Source: Chlorobium sp.
Lineage (GTDB): Bacteria; Bacteroidota; Chlorobiia; Chlorobiales; Chlorobiaceae
Assembly (NCBI GenBank): GCA_005862285.1
Contig: SZXW01000003.1
Span: 62,001-126,000, forward strand
DNA length: 64,000 bases
Reading direction: 5' to 3'
Part shown: positions 57,861 to 64,000 of the stretch, in pieces
Position numbering within the stretch: the first letter of the stretch is position 1
How the letters are laid out: each line of letters opens with the position of its first letter
Program-made: the position numbers and the translations under genes
Notes under the pieces: generated by a model
Told to the model about the DNA's origin: nothing
The model's input: the letters and a program-made list of their open reading frames with translations, nothing else
Databases searched by the model: none

Positions 57861-59981
57861 ATGTCTGCATCCAATTCGCTTTCCTGCCTGAAGGGAGTCG
57901 GTCCGAAAAAGGCCTCGATCCTGAATGAGGCGGGCATTGCAACGATCGAAGACCTGTTCGACTGCTTTCCCCGGCGCTACCTCGACCGGCGGGCCATGAA
58001 AAGGATCGGAACACTCAGGGACGGTGAAACGGTGACGGTTGTCGGCAGGGTGCTGAAAACGCAAGTCGAAGGAAACAACCGGGGCAATGCCCGTTTCAAG
58101 GCCTGGATCAGCGACGATACGGGAGTTCTCGAACTGACATGGTTCAGGGGAGTACGTTATTTTTCACGGGTTATCCTTAGCGGAGAGGAGTTTGCCGTGC
58201 ACGGGAAAGTGAATTTTTACGGCCATCAGGCCCGGATGCAGCATCCGGATTACGACCGGCTCAGCCTGACCATTCATGACCGCACGGGGGGGGGGCAGAG
58301 CGATATCGAGCTGTACCAGACGGGAAAGATCATCTCCCTCTACCCGACAACCGAGGCGATGAGGGAAGCCAGCATGACATCGCGCCAGATGCGCACGATC
58401 ATGGCGCGTGCTTTTGAAGCCTTTCCGCCGGGCAGGGCGGAAAATCTCAGTGCGGCAATCATCGCTTTGAACGGCCTCCTGCCGCTCGATCAGGCCTACC
58501 GGGAAATTCATTTTCCCTCGTCCCCGGAGATGCTTCAGAGGGCCAGGAACCGCATGAAGTGGACTGAGCTGTTTTTCGCGCAGCTTCTGTTCGCCCTGAG
58601 GCACAACGATATCCGCAGGCACAGGACAGCGGTGAAATTCACTCATTCAGGCACAGTTACGGAGAAGCTTTATTCGAGCATTCCATATGATCTTACCGAT
58701 GCGCAGAAAAATGCCGTCAGGGAGATTTACCGTGACCTGAGGAGCGGCAGCCCGATGAACCGGCTTCTGCAGGGCGATGTAGGGTCGGGAAAAACCATCG
58801 TGGCCATGTTTTCCATGGCGCTTGCCGCCGATAACGGTTTCCAGTCGGCCTTCATGGCGCCGACGGAAATTCTTGCCGTGCAGCATTACCTTGTCATGAA
58901 ACGTTATTTTCTTCCGCTCGGCCTGCGGGTGGGGCTGGTGACCGGCAAACAGAGGAAAACGGAGCGCCAGGCCGTGCTTTCCGGTCTTGCTTCAGGCGAA
59001 CTGAACATCGCTCTGGGAACGCACGCCTTGATCGAAGAAGGCGTGAACTATGCATCGCTCGGCCTCGTTATCATCGATGAACAGCACCGCTTCGGCGTTC
59101 TGCAGCGCAAGTCGCTCCTGGAAAAAGCCGTGAACCCTCATGTGCTGCTGATGACGGCGACACCCATCCCGCGAACGCTAGCCATGGGAGTGTTCGGCGA
59201 CCTTGACGTATCGGTGATCCGGCAGATGCCGTCCGGCCGAAGCCCGGTAAAAACTGTCCTCAGGAATGAAAACGAGCGTGAGAAGGTTCATGATTTTCTT
59301 CGTGCGAGTATTGCCGAAGGCAGGCAGGGATACATTGTCTATCCGCTTGTCGAAGAGTCGGAAAAAATTGACCTTAAAGCCGCGGTTGAAAGTTTCGAGG
59401 AGCTTTCGACAGAGATATTCCCGGACCTCCGGCTCGGTTTGATCCACGGCCAGATGACCCCGGACCAGAAGGAAGATGTGATGGATCGGTTCCGTAAAGG
59501 TGAGCTGCACCTGCTCGTCGGCACGACGGTTATCGAGGTGGGTGTGGATGTTCCGAACGCGACCGTCATGGTCATCGAGCATGCGGAGCGGTTCGGGCTT
59601 GCCCAGCTGCATCAGCTCCGGGGGCGTGTCGGGCGCGGGGAGCACCGCTCGACCTGCTTCATGCTCTATGCCAGAATGACCGATGACGCCCGCGAAAGGC
59701 TCGAAGCGATGGTGTCGACGACGGACGGGTTCGTTATTTCCGAAATCGACGCAAGGATCAGGGGGACGGGAAATATCCTCGGGAAAGAGCAGTCCGGCCC
59801 ATTGAGCGGACTGAAGATTGCCGATATCAATACGGATTTTGCTATCATGCAGTCAGCGCGTAAAGCGGCATTCGATCTCGTCGCAGAGGATCCCCGTCTC
59901 GAAAGGGCGGAAAACGGCATGATCAGGTCGCATTATCTGCGCCATTATCATGAAAGGTTCACGCTCGCAGATGTCGGGTGA
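57861..59981 (+). CDS. recG: ATP-dependent DNA helicase RecG
   Basis: Rescues stalled replication forks and migrates Holliday junctions. 706 residues: a wedge/OB domain at the N-terminus (LKGVGPKKASILNEAGIATIEDLFDCFPRRYLDRR), helicase motif I GDVGSGKTIVAMF, motif II DEQHRFGV, motif III LLMTATPIPRTLAM and motif VI HQLRGRVGRGEHRSTC. A G10 tract at 58286-58295 encodes Thr-Gly-Gly-Gly in the N-terminal domain; the frame is intact as given. The start is ATG 57861. Confidence 0.96.
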   Translation: MSASNSLSCLKGVGPKKASILNEAGIATIEDLFDCFPRRYLDRRAMKRIGTLRDGETVTVVGRVLKTQVEGNNRGNARFKAWISDDTGVLELTWFRGVRYFSRVILSGEEFAVHGKVNFYGHQARMQHPDYDRLSLTIHDRTGGGQSDIELYQTGKIISLYPTTEAMREASMTSRQMRTIMARAFEAFPPGRAENLSAAIIALNGLLPLDQAYREIHFPSSPEMLQRARNRMKWTELFFAQLLFALRHNDIRRHRTAVKFTHSGTVTEKLYSSIPYDLTDAQKNAVREIYRDLRSGSPMNRLLQGDVGSGKTIVAMFSMALAADNGFQSAFMAPTEILAVQHYLVMKRYFLPLGLRVGLVTGKQRKTERQAVLSGLASGELNIALGTHALIEEGVNYASLGLVIIDEQHRFGVLQRKSLLEKAVNPHVLLMTATPIPRTLAMGVFGDLDVSVIRQMPSGRSPVKTVLRNENEREKVHDFLRASIAEGRQGYIVYPLVEESEKIDLKAAVESFEELSTEIFPDLRLGLIHGQMTPDQKEDVMDRFRKGELHLLVGTTVIEVGVDVPNATVMVIEHAERFGLAQLHQLRGRVGRGEHRSTCFMLYARMTDDARERLEAMVSTTDGFVISEIDARIRGTGNILGKEQSGPLSGLKIADINTDFAIMQSARKAAFDLVAEDPRLERAENGMIRSHYLRHYHERFTLADVG
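58286..58295 (+). repeat. G10 homopolymer inside recG
   Basis: Ten consecutive G residues encode part of the TGGGQ segment. Loss or gain of one G would truncate RecG. It is the longest G run noticed in the window. Confidence 0.9.
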
Positions 59982-60044
59982 TGTTTCAGAATCCGTTAAA
60001 AAAAGAGATTTCATGAAATCAGGAAGGAATTGCACAGTTTTAAG

Positions 60045-61004
60045 ATGAACAGCAGAGTCGGGCAGGAAGTATTGCTTGAAGGTATGGTTACCGAGTCTGC
60101 CGGTGCTTCGTATATCGTCACGGCCGGGAACGGGATAATCTACCGCTGCCGGACATTTCCCGGCACGAAAACGGAAAACGAGGACTCTTCGCTTGTCGCG
60201 GTCGGCGACCGTGTAATGCTGAAAGTCACCGAATCGGGAAGCGATATGTGCGAAGCTATCATAACACAGGTGCTTTCAAGAGCGAGCGCGCTCACGAGAA
60301 AACGGGATATCCGCCGGAACAGGAGCAAGGAGACGACCCAGGTTATTGCAGCGAACATCGACCGGTTGGTCGTTGTGGTTTCCGCTTTCGAACCGCCGCT
60401 CAATAAACGCCTGATCGACCGTTACCTTGTTTTTGCCGAATCGGAACGGCTCGAAGCCATAATCGTGGTGAACAAGATGGACCTCGAAGATTCGGGGGAG
60501 ACACGGGAGATCATGGAGCCGTACCATGCGCTCGGTTACCGTGTTCTGTACACAAGCTTCACGGATTTGACGAGCATTTCGGAACTGGGGGAAGCGCTTG
60601 CGGGAACGGTTTCCGCTTTCAGCGGCCATTCGGGCGTAGGTAAATCCACCCTTATCAATCTTCTCATCGGCGAGGAACGGCTGAAAACCGCTGAAACCAG
60701 CGTGAAAAGCGGCAAAGGGGTTCATACCACCAGCAGTGCGGTCATGGAGGCACTGCCCGGGGGCGGGTATGTGATCGATACGCCCGGCATCAGGGAGTTC
60801 AATCTTTCAGGAATCACCAGGGAAAATCTGCGGTTCTACTTCAGGGAATTTCTATTTTTCATGCAGCATTGCGCTTATTCGTCCTGCACGCATACGGTCG
60901 AGCCAGGATGCAATGTCGTAAAAGCGGTTGAAACCGGGCTTGTTGATTCTTCACGGTACGAGAGTTATCTTACAATACTGGAAAGCCTTGATCAGGAAAG
61001 CTGA
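60045..61004 (+). CDS. rsgA: Ribosome small-subunit-dependent GTPase RsgA
   Basis: Circularly permuted GTPase that assists late 30S maturation. 319 residues: N-terminal OB domain (IITQVLSRASALTRKRDIRR), then G4 NKMDLE, G1 GHSGVGKSTLINLL, G3 DTPGIREFNL and a C-terminal zinc site HCAYSSCTHTVEPGC. An upstream TTG (60030) has a Shine-Dalgarno-like AGGAAGG too close to it, so I prefer ATG 60045. It follows recG by 63 bp. Confidence 0.93.
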   Translation: MNSRVGQEVLLEGMVTESAGASYIVTAGNGIIYRCRTFPGTKTENEDSSLVAVGDRVMLKVTESGSDMCEAIITQVLSRASALTRKRDIRRNRSKETTQVIAANIDRLVVVVSAFEPPLNKRLIDRYLVFAESERLEAIIVVNKMDLEDSGETREIMEPYHALGYRVLYTSFTDLTSISELGEALAGTVSAFSGHSGVGKSTLINLLIGEERLKTAETSVKSGKGVHTTSSAVMEALPGGGYVIDTPGIREFNLSGITRENLRFYFREFLFFMQHCAYSSCTHTVEPGCNVVKAVETGLVDSSRYESYLTILESLDQES

Positions 61005-61108
61005 TTTTCCTGTTTATGCCGGATTTGACACGGCTTGTTTCTTTTTCCGTAATGCCGGGTACGGAGGTTCTCTCCGCTACATTTTTTTCATCAATAACAT
61101 ATAAAGGG

Positions 61109-62488
61109 ATGATTACAACGATTAATCCGTCAACCGGCGATATCATAAATGAATACGCAACCATGGGTTGTGCGGAGGTCGAAAAGGTCATAGACCTCAC
61201 TCAGCAGGACCATCTTTCCTGGAGGAAATGTTCTTTCTCCGAAAGAAGCGTCCTAATGAAGCGTCTTGCCGAACTTCTGCGGCATGAAAAGGAGATTCAT
61301 GCCGCATTGATCAGTACCGAAATGGGCAAACCTGTTGCCCAGGCGGTTGGTGAGGTGGTGAAATCGTCCTGGGTCTGCGATTATTTTGCCGACAACGCAG
61401 AACGCTATTTACAGCCGGAAGAGACCGATCTTGACGGGATACGCGGAGTCGTGAAATTCGAACCTCTTGGGATCGTGCTCGGTATCATGCCCTGGAATTT
61501 TCCCTTCTGGCAGGTTTTCCGGTTTGCCGTACCGGCCATCATGGCAGGAAACGGCGTGATTGTCAAACATGCACCCAATGTAACCGGTTCAGCCATTGCC
61601 ATAGAAAAACTTTTCCGTGATGCAGGCTTTCCTGAAAATCTCTACCGGACGGTCCATATCGCTCTCGAAGATGTCGACCGGCTGTCAGGCTTCCTGATCG
61701 ATCATCCTTCGGTCAAAGCTGTATCGGTGACGGGCAGTACAGCCGCCGGCCGGGCGGTAGCCGTGAAAGCAGGCAATGCTCTGAAGCCATGCGTGCTCGA
61801 ACTTGGAGGCAGCGACCCCTATATCGTTCTCGATGATGCCGATATCAGCCAGGCGGTCGAAGTATGTGTCGCAGCCCGTCTGCTCAACGCAGGGCAGAGC
61901 TGCATATCGGCGAAGCGCTTCATTGTGCACTCAAGCATCATCGGGCAGTTCGAGAACATGCTCCTGCACGAGCTTCAATCCGCAGTCATTGGCGATCCTT
62001 TCGATAACGGTGTCCAGATAGGGCCGATTGCCAGGCAAGATCTGCGTGACCAGCTTGATCGGCAGGTTTCGCAGAGCATCAGGGAGGGAGCCAGGCTGCT
62101 CTGCGGAGGTGAAATACCCTCCGGAAAGGGATTTTACTATCCGCCTACGCTGCTTTCGGGAGTCCGCAAGGGAATGACCGTTTACAGCGAAGAGACCTTC
62201 GGACCGATAGCCACGCTGATAGAGGCGGCAAACGACAATGAGGCGGTTCAGATTGCCAACGATACACCCTACGGTCTTGGCGCTGCGATTTTATCCACCA
62301 ATCTCCAGCGGGCCCTTGCAGTTGCTGAGCAGCTCGAGGTTGGCAGCTGTTTTATCAACAGTATGGTGAAATCCGACCCGAGAATGCCGTTCGGCGGCGT
62401 GAAACAGTCAGGATATGGCCGCGAGCTTTCTGCCTACGGGATCAAGGAGTTCGTCAATGTCAAGTCTTATTGCTTTAACGGACAGTGA
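61109..62488 (+). CDS. NAD(P)-dependent aldehyde dehydrogenase, succinate-semialdehyde type
   Basis: 459 residues of the Sad/YneI branch of aldehyde dehydrogenases. Landmarks: GIMPWNFPFWQVFRFAVPAIMAGN (cofactor), the Glu of LELGGSDPYIVLDDAD and the nucleophile Cys in LNAGQSCISAKRF, ending GRELSAYGIKEFVNVKSY. Succinate semialdehyde is the likely substrate from the motif set, but the exact aldehyde is uncertain. The start at 61109 has AAAGGG just before it; an open frame from 61016 adds no family sequence. No GABA or 2-oxoglutarate decarboxylase gene is beside it. Confidence 0.87.
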   Translation: MITTINPSTGDIINEYATMGCAEVEKVIDLTQQDHLSWRKCSFSERSVLMKRLAELLRHEKEIHAALISTEMGKPVAQAVGEVVKSSWVCDYFADNAERYLQPEETDLDGIRGVVKFEPLGIVLGIMPWNFPFWQVFRFAVPAIMAGNGVIVKHAPNVTGSAIAIEKLFRDAGFPENLYRTVHIALEDVDRLSGFLIDHPSVKAVSVTGSTAAGRAVAVKAGNALKPCVLELGGSDPYIVLDDADISQAVEVCVAARLLNAGQSCISAKRFIVHSSIIGQFENMLLHELQSAVIGDPFDNGVQIGPIARQDLRDQLDRQVSQSIREGARLLCGGEIPSGKGFYYPPTLLSGVRKGMTVYSEETFGPIATLIEAANDNEAVQIANDTPYGLGAAILSTNLQRALAVAEQLEVGSCFINSMVKSDPRMPFGGVKQSGYGRELSAYGIKEFVNVKSYCFNGQ

Positions 62489-62623
62489 TTAAGGGATTTG
62501 AAAAGCTTTTATCAAAAAAAGACCGGAAAACGAGGGAGGTTGCTTAAGGTATTAAAAATTAATATCTTATAATATAATCAACGTCTTTAGGGTCATCATT
62601 TCTTCTCACGTGAAGGAGGAATT

Positions 62624-63118
62624 ATTACTTTTGCGCATTTACCAGTGGGTTATATCACCTGCAGATTGATGTTCGATCATTTCGAACAACGTATAAAATC
62701 CTACCGGTCATATCTGTTCTGGGGTTTGTCTGGTGCTGTCGCCCCGGATACTGATGTGCTTTATAACATTCTGCTCGATCCGAAGCAGACAAATCATCAT
62801 AACTATTTCACCCACTATTTTTCATTCTGGGGGCCATTACTTCTGTTTTCATTATTTCTGCTTTTGATCTCGAAAAAAAGCAACCAATATCCGGTTTTTT
62901 TTCTGCTGTTCAGTTTCGGCGGTTTTTTTCATCTGATGCTTGATATGGTGTCAGGATATATTTTTATACCGGCACCCTTCTTGTACTTACCTTTCGGGGC
63001 CTACCTTGAAAAAAATCATCATGATCGGGAATATTGTATTGAAGCATCGATAGTCATCTGGGCACTTTATCTGCTGATCAGGGATAAAAAAATCAGGGAC
63101 TATAATCCTGAGAGATAA
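62624..63118 (+). CDS. YdjM-like membrane protein with probable ATT start
   Basis: 164 residues with membrane helices around LLLFSLFLLLISK and FFLLFSFGGFFHLMLDMV. It carries the acidic/His pattern GAVAPDTDVLYNIL, HHNYFTHYF, HLMLD of the YdjM/LexA-binding hydrolase-like family. The frame has no ATG. The first standard start is GTG 62645, but a strong GAAGGAGGA at 62612-62620 points to ATT at 62624 (ATT 62621 is also possible), which restores MTFAHLPVGY with the family-typical N-terminal AHL. The upstream in-frame stop is TAG 62588. Metal-dependent hydrolase activity is unproven. Confidence 0.78.
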   Translation: MTFAHLPVGYITCRLMFDHFEQRIKSYRSYLFWGLSGAVAPDTDVLYNILLDPKQTNHHNYFTHYFSFWGPLLLFSLFLLLISKKSNQYPVFFLLFSFGGFFHLMLDMVSGYIFIPAPFLYLPFGAYLEKNHHDREYCIEASIVIWALYLLIRDKKIRDYNPER

Positions 63119-63135
63119 TGGTGCGTGTCTCTTAT

Positions 63136-63381
63136 TCAGTATTTTGGAGGGCAGAGAAAAATATCTTCCATATTATCCCACATCCATGTTCCGCCTGAAA
63201 TATTTCCCCAGGAACCGATTTCAGCCGATGCTTTCTGTATTTCCTCGATGGTGCAGGAAAAACCTTCTTCCTGGATAGCATGCATTCGTTGGGCGAGATC
63301 TTCAATGGCAAGAATGCGGAGGCGGAAACTGTCGTCTGTTTTCATTTTGTCGATCAGTGCTATAGCCTGTTTTATTGACAT
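63136..63381 (-). CDS. Nif11-type leader peptide precursor 1 (putative RiPP)
   Basis: 81 residues. Residues 1-64 look like a Nif11-family leader (MSIKQAIALIDKMKTDDSFR, then AIEDLAQRMHAIQEEGFSCTIEEI) ending in the double glycine ISGG (63-64), the usual cut site of peptidase-containing exporters. The remaining 17 residues, TWMWDNMEDIFLCPPKY, would be the core: two Trp, one Cys, several acidic residues. The start at 63381 has GGAGG close by. No modification enzyme or exporter is adjacent, so the product is unknown. It is a close relative of the next gene (36 of 64 leader residues identical). Confidence 0.75.
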   Translation of the reverse strand: MSIKQAIALIDKMKTDDSFRLRILAIEDLAQRMHAIQEEGFSCTIEEIQKASAEIGSWGNISGGTWMWDNMEDIFLCPPKY

Positions 63382-63428
63382 GGAAACCTCCGTTTCAAAA
63401 TTTTGACAGAATAAATCGTCAGTTGTAT

Positions 63429-63665
63429 CTATGTTTCCCAGATAGTAGAAGGGAAAATATCCTCCAGCCAGGAACCGCCCGAAATATCATCCCTGGGGCC
63501 GATTTCGGAATTTGCCTGTTGTATTTCTTCTATGCTGCAGGTATACCCTGCATCGATGATAGCTCGAAGTCGTGCATTGACATCTTCTATCGCCAGAATG
63601 CTGAGACGAAAATTCTCATCGTATTGAAGCTTTTCAATAAGTGCTTTTGCCTGTTCGACTGACAT
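63429..63665 (-). CDS. Nif11-type leader peptide precursor 2 (putative RiPP)
   Basis: 78 residues with a Nif11-like leader (MSVEQAKALIEKLQYDENFR, AIEDVNARLRAIIDAGYTCSIEEI) and ISGG at 61-64. The core would be SWLEDIFPSTIWET (14 residues), sharing SW/TW after the GG and EDIF with the first copy. It lacks Cys, so lanthionine or disulfide ring types are unlikely. It is 47 bp upstream of the first precursor on the same strand and probably cotranscribed. No clear ribosome binding site is seen. Confidence 0.75.
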   Translation of the reverse strand: MSVEQAKALIEKLQYDENFRLSILAIEDVNARLRAIIDAGYTCSIEEIQQANSEIGPRDDISGGSWLEDIFPSTIWET

Positions 63666-63773
63666 GGCGTACTTTATTTGATGGTAATGGTAACAGAAAT
63701 GGATAATGAATACAGATGATCCTTCAACAAGTATAAAATAATCATTCGTTTGAATGCAGACAATAAATATTGG

Positions 63774-63802
63774 ATTATAATCTTTCTCTGAACGGTTGGA
63801 AA
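63774..63802 (-). promoter_or_regulatory. Possible promoter of the Nif11 peptide pair
   Basis: On the minus strand, TTTCCA, a 17-nt spacer and TATAAT lie about 110 nt upstream of the 63665 start. The -35 box is a 4/6 match. By-eye consensus only. Confidence 0.3.
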
Positions 63803-63845
63803 AAGAAGGCTTCAGGTTTTGGATGACTGGCAGGGTTCGATAATG

Positions 63846-64000
63846 TTAGTTAATAGCGGCGCCAGAAGTATTATTACCGAGATATTTTATCAAGACCTGC
63901 TCAAGGTCTGCTTTTTTGAAAGGTTTGGAAATATAGTCGTCCATACCGGCACTGATGCATTTTTCACGATCACCTTTCATTGCATGCGCTGTCATGGCTA
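63846..64000 (-). CDS. C-terminal end of a response-regulator receiver-domain protein (partial)
   Basis: The last 51 codons of a gene running off the right edge. [19 protein letters not shown] and [16 protein letters not shown] form the end of a CheY-like receiver domain: the Thr of MTAHA and the Lys of SKPF are conserved. The Ala-Met-Lys-Gly-Asp pattern is typical of receiver domains at the end of hybrid sensor kinases, but whether a kinase is attached lies outside the window. Stop TAA at 63846-63848. Confidence 0.85.
   Translation of the reverse strand, partial: AMTAHAMKGDREKCISAGMDDYISKPFKKADLEQVLIKYLGNNTSGAAIN

Noticed and set aside
62600-62620. CACGTG-centred palindrome (TCTCACGTGAAGG) resembling a parS site
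   Set aside because: It matches the parS consensus at only about 11 of 16 positions and overlaps the ribosome binding site of the next gene. It is far from parAB.

Overview
The window reads as chromosomal DNA of a green sulfur bacterium (phylum Chlorobiota; a Chlorobium/Pelodictyon-type genome of roughly 50% GC). The strongest pointers are pscC (three membrane helices plus one c-type heme, the reaction-centre cytochrome of this group), bchY (chlorophyllide a reductase subunit), a single-chain pyruvate:ferredoxin oxidoreductase of the kind used as pyruvate synthase in the reductive TCA cycle, PEP carboxylase and a complete-looking core of menaquinone genes. The species cannot be named from sequence reading alone. 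No phage, transposase, plasmid gene or CRISPR array was seen.

Layout. 1-4.4 kb (minus): start of leuS, pnp, panC and rsmI. 4.5-7.3 kb (plus): peptide ABC ATPase and sppA, overlapping. 7.5-13.4 kb (minus): DcaP-like porin, comM, ppc. 13.7-14.9 kb: pscC (plus) facing queF (minus) across a shared terminator. 14.9-15.3 kb: gene-free stretch with two inverted-repeat elements. 15.4-24.9 kb (plus): methyltransferase, DUF4905-like protein, xerC, hpf, hprK, peptide-binding lipoprotein and permease, ruvB, TPR lipoprotein. 25-28.6 kb (minus): PFOR. 28.9-31.5 kb (plus): rlmB, gcvH, gcvPA. 31.6-34.7 kb (minus): dapA, mgtE, a 3-methyladenine glycosylase. 34.8-37.9 kb (plus): parA, parB, dapB and a membrane protein. 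37.9-46.3 kb (minus): menF-menD and menH-menB-menC-menE, split by two plus-strand paralogous small genes, one of them frameshifted. 46.5-49.7 kb: TPR lipoprotein, HMA protein, NYN protein, OmpA protein, tRNA-Asp. 50-53.2 kb (plus): gltA, gatC, a YggU-family gene, dtd, kdsB. 53.2-57.8 kb: xseA (minus), an HU/SPOR fusion and bchY (plus), frr and rpmE (minus). 57.9-63.1 kb (plus): recG, rsgA, an aldehyde dehydrogenase and a YdjM-like membrane protein. 63.1-64 kb (minus): two Nif11-type peptide precursors and the end of a receiver-domain protein.

How the genes fit together. PFOR, PEP carboxylase and citrate synthase sit around the acetyl-CoA/pyruvate/oxaloacetate node of autotrophic carbon flow. 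pscC, bchY and the men genes serve the photosynthetic apparatus (electron donor to the type I reaction centre, bacteriochlorophyll ring reduction, quinone). Most of the rest is housekeeping.

The most unusual content is at the right end. Two tandem Nif11-leader peptides end in a double-glycine motif followed by short Trp-rich, acidic tails. Next to them is a YdjM-like gene whose true start appears to be an ATT codon. Other points to recheck are the T7-tract frameshift in the small paralog inside the men cluster, the G10 tract inside recG, and the MITE-like inverted-repeat elements near 15 kb with a related fragment near 49.5 kb.
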